Below, in pieces: positions 52,343 through 61,695 of a stretch of DNA of 64,000 bases (within the stretch, counting starts at the first letter, position 1; every line of letters starts with the position of its first letter). The notes beneath the pieces are model-generated. The model was not told the origin of the DNA, ran no database searches, and saw nothing but the letters and a program-made list of their open reading frames with translations. Both the position numbers and the translations under genes were made by a program. Source of the stretch: an uncultured Bryobacterales bacterium (GTDB lineage Bacteria; Acidobacteriota; Terriglobia; Bryobacterales; UBA6623); the NCBI GenBank assembly GCA_951813605.1, contig OX638379.1:1-64000 (forward strand). The letters are read 5' to 3'.

Positions 52343-53245
52343 ATGGACGTCAAGGAGTTCACTCGCAGCATCGCCAAGAAGATCCGCCTGATCGAGATCC
52401 AGACCGACAAAGCTGTCGATGATGTGCTGGCTGGAGAGTACAGCAGCGTCTTCAAAGGCAGTGGCATGGAATTCGAGGAGGTTCGCGAGTACACGCCCGG
52501 AGACGAGATCCGCAGCATCGACTGGAACGTGACCGCTCGCATGGGCAAGCCATTTGTGAAGCGATATGTCGAGGAGCGCGAATTGACGGTATGGCTTGTT
52601 GTAGACCTTTCTGCCTCCGGGAAATTCGGCAGTCAAAGCCAGCTCAAGAACGAGGCCGCTGCCGAATTCTGCGCCCTGCTCGCATTCGCCGCCATCCGGA
52701 ACAACGACAAGGTCGGACTGATTGTCTTCACCGAGCAGGTCGAGCTGTCGATTGCACCCAATAAGGGTCGGACCCACGTGCTGCGGCTCATTCGCGAGCT
52801 GCTGCGATTCGCCCCGACAGGCCGGGGCACGAACTTGAGCGCGGCGCTTCAGTATCTCGGGCGGGTCACTCACAAGCGCGGAGTGGTCTTCTTAGTTTCG
52901 GACTTCCTAACCGCCGAGCCGCTTGAAGAGGAGAGCGGCAAGCCGCTTCGGGTCTTGGCCCGCCGGCACGACCTCATCGCCGTCACGGTGGGAGACCGCC
53001 GCGAGCGCGAGTTGCCGGACGTTGGGCTGATCGAGTTGCAGGACGCGGAGACCGGTGAGGGCGTGATTCTAGACACGTCCAGTCCCCGCTTCCGTCGAGA
53101 GTATGCGGCCGACGCCCGCGAGCGCGTGGAACGACGGCGCGAATTCTTCCGCTCGACAGGCATTGACGAGGTGGAGGTGCTCACCGGCCAGGACTATGTC
53201 CGCGACCTCCGGAAACTATTCCGCCAGCGAGAAAGACGTCGATGA
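52343..53245 (+). CDS. DUF58 VWA-like protein
   Basis: A 300-aa protein of the DUF58 family: GSGMEFEEVREYTPGDEIRS, IDWNVTARMGKPFVKRYVEE (the defining block), then a VWA-like fold with VVDLSASGKFG replacing the usual DxSxS (Asp, Ser, Ser kept) and VVFLVSDFLTAEPLE. It is soluble. DUF58 proteins work with MoxR and are thought to be its adaptor or client. The last bases overlap the next start (ATGA). Confidence 0.92.
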   Translation: MDVKEFTRSIAKKIRLIEIQTDKAVDDVLAGEYSSVFKGSGMEFEEVREYTPGDEIRSIDWNVTARMGKPFVKRYVEERELTVWLVVDLSASGKFGSQSQLKNEAAAEFCALLAFAAIRNNDKVGLIVFTEQVELSIAPNKGRTHVLRLIRELLRFAPTGRGTNLSAALQYLGRVTHKRGVVFLVSDFLTAEPLEEESGKPLRVLARRHDLIAVTVGDRRERELPDVGLIELQDAETGEGVILDTSSPRFRREYAADARERVERRREFFRSTGIDEVEVLTGQDYVRDLRKLFRQRERRR

Positions 53246-54243
53246 GGGCGCCTCCTCGTCCCCTAGGGAACTTGCTTCCACATCTCGCAGGTGCTCGGCT
53301 TGCGTTCGCGCTTTGCGTCGCAATTTGTTCCTGCGGCCGGCCAGAAGGCGATTCAGCCGCTATTGACTTTGCAGTCAAGCGGACATATGAGGGTGATGGC
53401 GCTCGCTTGGAGCTTGCTCTGGACCGGGAATCCCTGACCACCGCCGACAGCGCGCTTCTCAGGCTCGAGGTTGAGTGCTCTGAGGCTGATGATGTGGGGT
53501 TTCCTGATTCCCAGGACGGGTTCGGTCAGTTCGCCGTTATTCGAGAGGACGCGCTGCCGGTTCGATTGCTGGATGACGGTCGCGTGGTGCGGGGCCGTGA
53601 GTACGTTCTGCAGCCGTTCCTGCCCGGGGAGTACCAGGTGCCCGCGCTGGAGGTGACTCTGAACGCATCCTCGCGGGTCTCCACGGAGCCCGTCGAGGTC
53701 GCGGTCGAGAGCGTCTTGGACGACCCTCAAGCCGCGGAATTGCTTGACATCACGCAACCTGTCGACGTGCCCGTGCCGTGGTGGTGGTGGGTTGCGATCG
53801 GTCTGGCGTTGGTGGCTGCTATGGCTGGGCTGGCTTGGTGGTGGAAGCGTCGGAAAAGCGCTCGGTCCGTTCCGCGCCACGTGCCGGCGCACGAGGCGGC
53901 GCTCGCTGCCTTGGAGGCCTTGCTGGCCGAGGGCCTGCTTGCGCGCGGCGCATTCAAGCCGTTCTATCTGCGCCTTTCCGACATCGTTAGGCGCTACGTT
54001 GAGGAGAGGTTCGGTCTGCGTGCACCCGAACAGACGACCGAGGAATTCCTAGCTGCGATGTCCGCTGCGCCGGTGATCCGCGGGGACCACCAGGCACTCC
54101 TGCGCGGATTCCTCAAGCAAGCCGACATGGTCAAGTTCGCCGAGTTTGTTCCGGATGCCGACGAGGTGGGCGGCGCAATCGAGGCAGCGAAGCTCTTCAT
54201 CCAGCAGACGGTGCCAGACGAGCTGCTTGTCGGCGAGCAGTAG
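53242..54243 (+). CDS. DUF4381-like membrane lipoprotein
   Basis: A 333-aa protein with a lipoprotein-type leader (FALCVAICSCGRP), a beta-rich exported part (about 35-165; LELALDRESLTTADSALLRL, YVLQPFLPGEYQVPALEVTL, like a short BatD module), a tryptophan-rich membrane span (about 175-195; VPWWWWVAIGLALVAAMAGL) and a cytoplasmic helical domain (about 210-325; FYLRLSDIVRRYVEERFGLR, TTEEFLAAM) of the DUF4381 kind. It is translationally coupled to the DUF58 gene and is the usual third member of MoxR/DUF58 sets. Confidence 0.75.
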   Translation: MRAPPRPLGNLLPHLAGARLAFALCVAICSCGRPEGDSAAIDFAVKRTYEGDGARLELALDRESLTTADSALLRLEVECSEADDVGFPDSQDGFGQFAVIREDALPVRLLDDGRVVRGREYVLQPFLPGEYQVPALEVTLNASSRVSTEPVEVAVESVLDDPQAAELLDITQPVDVPVPWWWWVAIGLALVAAMAGLAWWWKRRKSARSVPRHVPAHEAALAALEALLAEGLLARGAFKPFYLRLSDIVRRYVEERFGLRAPEQTTEEFLAAMSAAPVIRGDHQALLRGFLKQADMVKFAEFVPDADEVGGAIEAAKLFIQQTVPDELLVGEQ

Positions 54244-54265
54244 CGAGCGCTGGGCGTGCGCGGCC

Positions 54266-55789
54266 CTAAAGGAGTCTCCTGAGGATTTTCCCCGCTGGCG
54301 AACGCGGGATTGATGGGACGAATTCCACTTCCCGAACCTGCTTGTAGCCGGCGACCTGCGACTTGACGTGCCTTTGGATTGCCTCCGCGGTCAGCGTTTG
54401 GTCGGGGTGCAGCATGACGTACGCTTTTGGGCTCTCCGCGCCATGCTGGTCCCGCAAGCCAACAACTGCGACATCCCGGACTTCGCGCAGCTCCAGGATC
54501 ACCGATTCGAGTTCCGCTGGCAGGACCTGGAAACCCTTGTACTTAATCATTTCTCGCTTCCGGTCCACCAGATGCACGCGGCCCAGCTCGTCGATGCGCC
54601 CGATATCGCCGGTGTAGAACCAGCCTCCCCGCAGGGCCTTGGCGTTCTCGGCAGGAGCCTTGTGATAGCCCCGCATGATATTAGGCCCTCGCAGCGCCAG
54701 CTCACCTGTTTCTCCGTCCGGTAGTTTCCTTTCGCCTAGTTCGAGGTCGAAAATGGCGGCTTCCATGCCCATCATCGGCGTCCCGGCAGTTTCTGCGATG
54801 TCCCAATCGGCGCCCAATGGATTGGATGTCGCGATGCCCGCTGTCTCGGTCATGCCGTAGCCTTGGCGAACGGGGATCCCCGAAATCTCGACAAAGCGTC
54901 GAACCGCGGGCACCGGGACTGGCGCCGCACCGATGTTTATCCAGCGCAGCGAAGAAAGGTCTCGCCTTGCGAGGTCGTCCCGCGCAAGCATGCCAAGCAG
55001 CACCGGAGGGACCAGTGGCAGGCTCGTGATCCGCTCGCGTTCGATGCTGTCAAGGCAATCGTCCATGTCGAAGCGGGCTCGCAAGTGCATGGCGCCGCCC
55101 GCGGCGAGCAGGACATTCATCACTACATTGAAGCCATAGATGTGGTAGAGCGGCAGGAACACGTACGTCTGGCCCTCGGATTCGTACATGGCGTTTCTCG
55201 AGAACAGCAGCTGGCGGATCGCGGCGACTAGGTTGGCGTGGGTTAGCTCAATACCCTTGGAGAATCCTGTCGTCCCGCTGGAATAGGGAAGAAACACCAG
55301 ATCCGCCTCGCGGTCGAGTTCCACGGCGGGATCGATTCCCGGAAAGGGTTCCCAGAACCCCGGCTCGAGCTCGATCAGGCGGCAGTCCTGGATCTTGTCG
55401 CGGCATTCGAGCAATCGCGGCATCAGGCTGCGCTCGGCGAAGACGACTGATGCACCTGAGTACGAGATCTGGTGAACGAGTTCCCGCTGCTTGTAACTCG
55501 AGTTGAACGGAGTGAAGACCGCGCCGCTGGCGAGGATTCCGTAGCCTGCTGTGATGAAGTCGAAGGAATTGGGACTGAAGACCCCGACGACGTTTCCCTT
55601 CCCGATGCCTTCCGCGAGGAGGGCATTGGCGAAGCGGTTGGCACGGCGGTAGTTCCGTGCAAAAGTCAGAACCTGACCCGTGGAGTCGACGACAAAAGTC
55701 TTGTCGCCGTAGGCCGCGGCGGAGTCGCGAACGATGGACGGAATCGTCGCCTGAGAGGAAGCAATCCTCTCGGCAACGAAATGTGGCAT
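54266..55789 (-). CDS. AMP-forming acyl-CoA synthetase (4-coumarate:CoA ligase-like)
   Basis: A 507-aa protein from the ATG at 55789 (a TTG at 55813 is also open). ANL-family motifs are intact: A3 YSSGTTGFSKGIELTH, A5 RQGYGMTETAGIA, A7-A8 FYTGDIGRIDELGRVHLVDR and KREMIKYKGFQVLPAELE, A10 SIPRSPAGKILRRLL. It activates a carboxylic acid with ATP and attaches CoA. The motif set resembles fatty-acid or aromatic-acid ligases, but the substrate cannot be told. It stands alone, converging on the DUF4381-like gene. Confidence 0.92.
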   Translation of the reverse strand: MPHFVAERIASSQATIPSIVRDSAAAYGDKTFVVDSTGQVLTFARNYRRANRFANALLAEGIGKGNVVGVFSPNSFDFITAGYGILASGAVFTPFNSSYKQRELVHQISYSGASVVFAERSLMPRLLECRDKIQDCRLIELEPGFWEPFPGIDPAVELDREADLVFLPYSSGTTGFSKGIELTHANLVAAIRQLLFSRNAMYESEGQTYVFLPLYHIYGFNVVMNVLLAAGGAMHLRARFDMDDCLDSIERERITSLPLVPPVLLGMLARDDLARRDLSSLRWINIGAAPVPVPAVRRFVEISGIPVRQGYGMTETAGIATSNPLGADWDIAETAGTPMMGMEAAIFDLELGERKLPDGETGELALRGPNIMRGYHKAPAENAKALRGGWFYTGDIGRIDELGRVHLVDRKREMIKYKGFQVLPAELESVILELREVRDVAVVGLRDQHGAESPKAYVMLHPDQTLTAEAIQRHVKSQVAGYKQVREVEFVPSIPRSPAGKILRRLL

Positions 55790-55960
55790 CCGAGCTTTCT
55801 GAAGCAAAGCCAATGCTAACGTACTTAGCCGGTTCGACTTGCACGGATTGACCTGGGCCGAGCGGCGGAGCTAGCGCGAGCCCTAAGGTGCCCCTTGCTG
55901 CTACCGGCCCGGCCCTGCGCAGAGGAACCTGCCCGAGCGCAGTCCGTCGGACCGAACTCG

Positions 55961-56395
55961 TTAGCCGGAAAAGAAAAAGTACTTGGTCAAGATGGCTAGG
56001 CTCGAGGCCAAGATGGCCGCCGAGATCAATGCGATGCAGCGCAGTGTCCTCCGTAGATCGGCAATTCCAGTCCTGACTTCAGCGGCCTGTTCGCTGACCT
56101 TCGCCTTGACTTGATCGATTTCGGTCCTGCAACGAGCAACCTGCGTGTTCAGTGCTTCGCTCGTGAGCGCGATGTCGGATTTCACCTCGTCAATCCGGTC
56201 TCCGATCTCATTCTCGAGTTCGGCTTTGGTCCCGGCAATGTCGGCTTTCGTTGCGATGTTCCGCGTCATCTCGGCAGCAACGCCAGACGCGGTCTCCTGG
56301 TCCTCCGAGGACTGGGATTGCCGGAATGCCTCCTTGCCTTTCGAGAATCCGATTTCCGCAAGCACTTGGAGGATGACGGGCACGATTGGGTTCAC
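55961..56395 (-). CDS. Coiled-coil protein with C-terminal membrane anchor (DUF1640-like)
   Basis: A 144-aa protein from a GTG at 56395 with AAGGAG eight bases upstream. A long coiled coil (about 45-115; NIATKADIAGTKAELENEIG, IDEVKSDIALTSEALNTQVA) is followed by a single C-terminal span (about 120-140; LISAAILASSLAILTKYFF). This layout resembles DUF1640/CCDC90-like proteins, some phage-borne. No function is known. Confidence 0.65.
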   Translation of the reverse strand: MNPIVPVILQVLAEIGFSKGKEAFRQSQSSEDQETASGVAAEMTRNIATKADIAGTKAELENEIGDRIDEVKSDIALTSEALNTQVARCRTEIDQVKAKVSEQAAEVRTGIADLRRTLRCIALISAAILASSLAILTKYFFFSG

Positions 56396-56942
56396 TCTGG
56401 AGACTCCTTCTTAAGACAGTCCAACAAAAAGCGGTAGCCGGTCACACTCGAGAGCATATCTGATTCCCGTCCGATCCAGTATCGCCCTCCGGCGAGGCAT
56501 TCCCCGGAGCGGAAGGGAGATCTTCCAAACTTGAACTGTCAGCGACGGACAACCGCCGAATATGCCCGGAACCACCGGTCGAGCCGGCCGTCGAGGCGAT
56601 CGTCAGCACGCTCCCGGCAGGGCGGCGGGCTCCGCGACCTAGTGCTTCTGATCGTCGAGAGCGAACTCTTGAAGCGGAATTGACGGCGCTTGGTACCAGG
56701 CCAGAGGCCTCCCACTGCTTTGCTCCCCTGCTAGGTCGGCCCGAAGGCACAGCCAATCCAAGCCGCTATTACCCGGCATCTCGAATTCTCAAGGGCCCCG
56801 TGTCGCTTCCGGCAGCTCCGATTTGCGGATTCCGGAGCGGCCGATTGCCGGCATTCGTGCCCTTCCGCCGAACTGTCGGGCGCCGGCCCGCGGGTGTCCG
56901 ATGGTGCCGAAGCCTTCAGCCCGTGCTGCAGACTGCCTCCAG
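56396..56942. other. Non-coding stretch
   Basis: About 550 bp without a supported gene or signal. Open frames on both strands are weak and low-complexity. Confidence 0.35.
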
Positions 56943-57887
56943 TTAGCTGACAGCGGCGACAGAATCGGCTGCAAAGTCCCCCAATCGCTGCTGGTTGCGC
57001 CACGACTGCAGCCGTCCGTGCCATTCCTCGAACCAGGCTCGAAAACCTGCCGAGTCGATCTCCTGCTGCCGGTTCAGAGGGAACGGAAGGCTGGCGGAGC
57101 CCAAGCCTCGCCACTCCGCGATCCACTTGAGAGCCCAAGGATAGGGGAATCTCTCGATCTGTCGAATGAATTCCAAGTAGAACGCGGTTGCCGTCTCGAA
57201 CGCCTTCTCGTCGCCGAACGTCTCGAACATAGATACGCTCAGTTCCGGGACGACGCTGGCGGGCCCGGAGATTGCTCCGTCAATTAATCCTTCGCGCAAG
57301 GACTCGGCCAGCCGGATGTCGTGGCCTTGGATGCGAATTGCGGGAATTTTCTCCTTGGTGATCCTGCGAAGGATGTCTAGCGTGCCGCTCGAGTCCTTGA
57401 TGCCGACGAGGTGCGGTTCAGAAGCGATCAGCTCCGCTGCGATGTCCTCCCCGATCGGGCTCATGAATGCAGCGAGGTTGTAGAGCAACGTCGGGCCGCC
57501 GATTCCCCGGGCCGCCTCGCGGAAGAACTGCAGCAGCTCGCTGTCACCGTACCGGTAGAAGTGCGGTGGTGGGAGCAGCACCGCTTCCGCGCCCTCGCGC
57601 AAGGCGTGGTCGGCGAGGCGGATGCTGTCCCGCAGCGTGGCCGCGCCGACGCCCGCGATTACCCGTCCTCGACCGCGCGCCACCGGCAGAAGAACTTTGA
57701 GGATCTCTTGGCGATCTCGCAGCGCGATGTCGAAGTACTCGCCTGTCCCGCCGCACGGTACGATCCCCCGCGCTCCGCGCGAAAGCGCGAAGTCAGCAAT
57801 CCGAGTCAAGCTATCGAGATTCACGCTCCCGTCGAGCGCGCGGGGGGTAGGCAAGGCCGCCATCAAGCCTCGGATTTGGGTCGGCAT
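56943..57887 (-). CDS. DHDPS/NAL-family lyase
   Basis: A 314-aa (beta/alpha)8 protein of the dihydrodipicolinate synthase/N-acetylneuraminate lyase family. Visible are GIVPCGGTGEYFDIALRDRQ (the GxxGE substrate loop), LLYNLAAF with catalytic Tyr136, and HLVGIKDSSG with Schiff-base Lys164. These residues support an active pyruvate-type aldolase. Sequence blocks fit a sugar-acid or oxo-acid lyase better than lysine-pathway DapA, since no lysine genes are nearby. It is divergent from the D-threonine aldolase-like gene. Confidence 0.85.
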   Translation of the reverse strand: MPTQIRGLMAALPTPRALDGSVNLDSLTRIADFALSRGARGIVPCGGTGEYFDIALRDRQEILKVLLPVARGRGRVIAGVGAATLRDSIRLADHALREGAEAVLLPPPHFYRYGDSELLQFFREAARGIGGPTLLYNLAAFMSPIGEDIAAELIASEPHLVGIKDSSGTLDILRRITKEKIPAIRIQGHDIRLAESLREGLIDGAISGPASVVPELSVSMFETFGDEKAFETATAFYLEFIRQIERFPYPWALKWIAEWRGLGSASLPFPLNRQQEIDSAGFRAWFEEWHGRLQSWRNQQRLGDFAADSVAAVS

Positions 57888-57941
57888 GCAGTGAGATTCT
57901 ATCCGATAACGCTATCATCAGAGTTCCGAGGCGGATTCACG

Positions 57942-59177
57942 ATGAAACACTCCCGAAGAGAATGGTTCCGCGTGGGACTACATGCCGCCGTGGCCCCGAC
58001 GATCATGATTCCCAAAGCGAGCGCGTACGACATCCAGGAGATCGAAGGCAAGCTGGAGAGCGGCACGGGCATTGCGGGCGTCACCAAGAACGATTTGCCC
58101 ACGCCCAGCTTGCTGCTAGACCTAGACGCCTTCGAATCCAACATCCGGCGCATGGCTGATCATGCGTCTGAGAACGGCCTGGATCTGAGACCCCACGCCA
58201 AGACTCACAAGTGCTCGGAGATCGCTACGCGCCAGGTGGGCGCGGGAGCCCTGGGTGTATGCGTTGCGACGATTCGGGAGGCGGAAGCGATGGCTGCGGC
58301 CGGAATCGGTGGCTTGCTCTTGACATCCGAGTCGGTGGGGCTCAATAAGATTCATCGCCTGATGCGCCTTTGCAAGCGGAGGCCGGACACGATGGCCGTG
58401 GTTGACCATCCAAGCAACGCTGCGGAACTGGACGAAGCTGCAGGTTCGGCGGGCGTGCGGCTGAACGTGCTGGTGGATGTCGATCCCCTTGGGCGTCGGA
58501 CTGGCATTCCGCCTGGATCGGACGCGGTGGCCCTTGCCGAGACAGTGGACCGGCTTGCGAATCTGAGCCTGAAGGGCGTCCACGGTTACTGCGGCGCCTC
58601 GTCCCATGTGAAGGGCTTCGAGGATCGAAAGCGACATTCAGAGAAATACATGGGCCCCGTGCTCGAATCCCATGCGGCCATGGTTCGGAAGGGCCTTCCG
58701 GTGGAAATCATGTCCGGTGCCAGCACCGGCACCTACAACATCGATTCCGCTTTGGAGGGCATGACCGAACTGCAGGTGGGCTCTTATGCCCTCATGGACG
58801 TAGACTATCGGGTCATTGGTGGCCGCGGCGGCGAGGTCTATGACGATTTCGGCAACGCCTTGCACGTGCTTGCGACGGTCATCAGCAAGAATCACGACGA
58901 CATTGCGACAGTCGATGCCGGCCTCAAGGCGTTCGCAACCGATCGCAGCTTCGGTCCCGACGTGGCCCGTCCAGCCGGCCTGACCTACGCGTTTCGCGGT
59001 GACGAGCACGGTGCTCTCACACTTGCCGACTCCGAGCGCGAGATTGTGTTGGGCGACAAGATCGAGCTGGTGGTGCCGCATTGTGATCCGAATGTGAATT
59101 TATACGACCGCATGTACTGCGTGCGCGGCGACTATGTTCAGCAAGTTTGGAAGATTGACGCGCGGGGACATGTCTGA
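57942..59177 (+). CDS. D-threonine aldolase / D-serine dehydratase-like protein, exported
   Basis: A 411-aa protein from the ATG at 57942. The open frame extends to 57411 but overlaps the divergent gene. The N-terminus SRREWFRVGLHAAVAPTIMI is a Tat-like leader. The fold-III PLP barrel follows: PSLLLDLDAFESNIRRMA, LRPHAKTHKC with the PLP lysine (K87), SGASTGTYN, LQVGSYALMDVDY, and the C-terminal VVPHCDPNVNLYD whose His and Cys are the zinc ligands of this family. It would cleave or dehydrate D-3-hydroxy amino acids outside the cytoplasm. PLP and Tat export fit, since Tat moves folded cofactor proteins. Confidence 0.85.
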   Translation: MKHSRREWFRVGLHAAVAPTIMIPKASAYDIQEIEGKLESGTGIAGVTKNDLPTPSLLLDLDAFESNIRRMADHASENGLDLRPHAKTHKCSEIATRQVGAGALGVCVATIREAEAMAAAGIGGLLLTSESVGLNKIHRLMRLCKRRPDTMAVVDHPSNAAELDEAAGSAGVRLNVLVDVDPLGRRTGIPPGSDAVALAETVDRLANLSLKGVHGYCGASSHVKGFEDRKRHSEKYMGPVLESHAAMVRKGLPVEIMSGASTGTYNIDSALEGMTELQVGSYALMDVDYRVIGGRGGEVYDDFGNALHVLATVISKNHDDIATVDAGLKAFATDRSFGPDVARPAGLTYAFRGDEHGALTLADSEREIVLGDKIELVVPHCDPNVNLYDRMYCVRGDYVQQVWKIDARGHV

Positions 59178-59183
59178 GCGAAC

Positions 59184-60785
59184 ATGAGCATCGTCTCATT
59201 GCCCCAAGCCGAGCTCCCGGGAATTCGCCCGCTCTACGCGGACCTTCTTGACAATTTCCCCAAGGTGGGCGGCTTCTACCCGCACCCTCCGTCGCTTGAC
59301 GCGGCCCGTTCCGCTGCGTCCGAGGTCCGGGTCGACGCCGGTCATCGGCGGCGATTGGTAGCCGAGCTGAGCAGGCAGAACGAAGGCGGCAGTGTCGCTA
59401 CATTCGATAATCTCGACCGTCTTGCCGATGCCGGAACGGTAGTAGTGGCTACGGGGCAGCAAGTGGGCCTGCTGGGCGGGCCGGTCTTCACGCTGTACAA
59501 GGCGATGACAGCCGTGCGCTGCGCCGAGGAAATGACCCGTCAGGGTGTGCCGGCGGTGCCGGTCTTCTGGATGGCGACGGAAGACCACGACCTAACGGAG
59601 GTCAACCACGCCTGGATCTTTTCCTCGTCCGGCGGGCCGCATCGGATCGAGGCAGCCACCCAAGGCCCGGCCCAAGCGGCGGTTGGCGAAGTCGAAGTCG
59701 CCGACGCGCGGGTGGACGAGCTCGAGTCCTTGTGCGAAGGCCTGCCCTGCGCTGCGGAGGCGGTTAAGCTGGCTCGATCGGCGTACGACGCGTCCCCCGG
59801 GTTCGGCGAAGGCTTTCGCCTGCTCTACCAAAGACTGCTGGCGGAGACTGGAATCGTCTTCCTGTCTCCAATGCGGCAAGGGATCCGTGAGTTAGCTGCG
59901 CCGCTGATGCGTCGCGCAATCGAGCGGGCACCAGATTTGACGGACCTTCTGCTAAGGCGGGGTGCCGGATTGCGGGCGGCTGGCTACCACCAGCAGGTTC
60001 GCTTCCAAGCGTCCACTTCGCTGGTAATGCTGTTCGAGAACGCAGCTCGCATGGCACTGAAGCGGAAGAACGGATCCTACTGGGTCGAGTCGCGAGCGTA
60101 CACGCCTCAGGAACTGCTCTTCCGCCTGGACCGCAGCCCGCTCGACGTTTCTCCGAGCGCATTGCTCCGGCCCGTCATGCAGGACTTCCTGCTCCCGACC
60201 ACCGCGCTTGTCGTGGGCCCGTCGGAGGCCGCTTATCTTGCGCAGTCCTCGGTGCTCTACGAGAACCTCCTAGGACGAATGCCCGCAGTGCTGCCTAGGG
60301 CTAGTTTCACAATGCTCGACCGGGGGTGCGCCAAGCTGTTGCGCAAGTATGGAATGACGTCTGCCGACTGCATGCTTCCACGGCGCGAACTAGAAGCCCG
60401 GGTTGCCTCCGCCGTGGTGCCGGCCGCGCTCCGGGAGCGGCTGGAGTCGCACGGGGCTAGCATTCGGGAATCCTTGCTCGGTATCGAGTCGACTCTGGGA
60501 GGCTTCGACCCAACCCTGCAGGCGAGCTTCAAGGTTTCAAGACGCAAGATCGAGTACCAGCTGGCAAAGATCCGCTCGAAAGTCTCGCGCGAGTCCTTGG
60601 GGCGCGCGGACACTGCCCAGCGGCACGCCGCCAGGCTTGCCGGTTTTCTCTATCCCAACGGGCATCTCCAAGAGCGCGTATACAGCGTACTTCCCTTCGT
60701 AGCGAAGTTCGGACTGTCCTTCGTCGATCGCGTACGGGCAGCGACCGAGCCGGGAGCAGCCGACCACAAGGTGATCGAAATCTAG
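59184..60785 (+). CDS. bshC: Bacillithiol synthase BshC (cysteine-adding enzyme)
   Basis: A 533-aa protein with the BshC hallmarks: VVVATGQQVGLLGGPVFTLY, KAMTAV, VPVFWMATEDHDLTEVNHAW, FLSPMRQGIRELAAPLM, PTTALVVGPSEAAYLAQSSV and the long C-terminal helical part with FLYPNGHLQERVYSVLPFVA. It adds cysteine to glucosaminyl-malate, the last step of bacillithiol synthesis. Bacillithiol occurs in Firmicutes, Bacteroidetes and Acidobacteria among others, consistent with the assignment of this genome. bshA and bshB are not in the window. Confidence 0.95.
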   Translation: MSIVSLPQAELPGIRPLYADLLDNFPKVGGFYPHPPSLDAARSAASEVRVDAGHRRRLVAELSRQNEGGSVATFDNLDRLADAGTVVVATGQQVGLLGGPVFTLYKAMTAVRCAEEMTRQGVPAVPVFWMATEDHDLTEVNHAWIFSSSGGPHRIEAATQGPAQAAVGEVEVADARVDELESLCEGLPCAAEAVKLARSAYDASPGFGEGFRLLYQRLLAETGIVFLSPMRQGIRELAAPLMRRAIERAPDLTDLLLRRGAGLRAAGYHQQVRFQASTSLVMLFENAARMALKRKNGSYWVESRAYTPQELLFRLDRSPLDVSPSALLRPVMQDFLLPTTALVVGPSEAAYLAQSSVLYENLLGRMPAVLPRASFTMLDRGCAKLLRKYGMTSADCMLPRRELEARVASAVVPAALRERLESHGASIRESLLGIESTLGGFDPTLQASFKVSRRKIEYQLAKIRSKVSRESLGRADTAQRHAARLAGFLYPNGHLQERVYSVLPFVAKFGLSFVDRVRAATEPGAADHKVIEI

Positions 60786-60819
60786 CCTGTAGACTTGCGA
60801 GCGGGCTCTTGCTGCGCCC

Positions 60820-61695
60820 TTAGCTGGATAGCTCGTGCAGCGAGAGCGAGATTGCTCCGGCCGTCTCGGGGGGCACGCCCAATAGCGGCAGGCGCGGGAT
60901 CCCGCCGTAGTAGCTCCGGAGATCCAGAGCGTGCTTCAGGGCGGGCACGCCGTGCGCGTTCAGCAGCCTTTCAAAGTCGACACCCCTATCCGTCAGGGCC
61001 TCGGCAGCTGCGTGCTCGCGAGTTCGAACGGCCTCCTCAATGGACAGAGCATAGAACGGCACGGCCGCTGCTAGTGCCAGGATTGCGGCTGAAGCGCCCG
61101 CTGCGAGGCACGGTGCAACGCACTCCAGATCTCGAACGGCGATTACGAAGTCACGCCCGCAGGCATTCGCCGCAGCGACAATCGCCTGCACAGGTGTGTG
61201 CTCGAGTACGGTGCCAACGATGCGCGGATGCATCGACAGGCCGGCTAGCATCTCGGGCGAGAATCCTATAAGGCCGCCGAGCTGTACGGAAACTAGCAGC
61301 GGCAGTTTCGCGGTGTCCGCCACGGCCCGAAAGAACAGGCTTGCTGGATTCGCTTTGGGGGCCAGCGTCGAAAGATCGGGGGCTTCAAGGATGGCCGCGT
61401 TACAGCCGACATCGGCTGCAATCGCCACCGACTTGCGAGCAACGGAAACGCCGGAGGCCGGGATTGTAGCCAGAATGTCGATGTCGCCCGCTGCCGCTTC
61501 AACGGCCCGCTTCCATATGGCGGCTCTCTCCTCCGCCGACAGCAGAGGCCCCTCTCCCCACTTGTCGGTGATGACAACGCCCGACAGCTTGGTCCTGCGT
61601 AGCTGCTCGAGGTTGTAGTCGAACTTAGACCAGTAGATGCTTCCGCGATGATCGAACGGAGTCGTCATCGGGGCGTATATTCCGCGAAAAGGCAT
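60820..61695 (-). CDS. DHDPS-like protein lacking the catalytic lysine
   Basis: A 291-aa protein with the overall DHDPS/NAL barrel layout (IYAPMTTPFDHRGSIYWSKF, LSAEERAAIWKRAVEAA, LAPKANPASLFFRAVADTAK) but altered active site. In the block IVGTVLEHTP the Schiff-base lysine position is Val163. The LLYN tyrosine position is Val135 in LLVSVQLGG. The GTTGE loop reads DKWGE. It is therefore probably not a pyruvate-Schiff-base lyase and may be a pseudo-enzyme, a regulator or an enzyme of different chemistry. It is unlike the intact family member at 56943-57887. Confidence 0.7.
   Translation of the reverse strand: MPFRGIYAPMTTPFDHRGSIYWSKFDYNLEQLRRTKLSGVVITDKWGEGPLLSAEERAAIWKRAVEAAAGDIDILATIPASGVSVARKSVAIAADVGCNAAILEAPDLSTLAPKANPASLFFRAVADTAKLPLLVSVQLGGLIGFSPEMLAGLSMHPRIVGTVLEHTPVQAIVAAANACGRDFVIAVRDLECVAPCLAAGASAAILALAAAVPFYALSIEEAVRTREHAAAEALTDRGVDFERLLNAHGVPALKHALDLRSYYGGIPRLPLLGVPPETAGAISLSLHELSS

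Noticed and set aside
57411..57941. N-terminal extension of the D-threonine aldolase-like gene
   Set aside because: This part overlaps the divergent DHDPS gene and lacks coding character. The ATG at 57942 starts a proper Tat leader.
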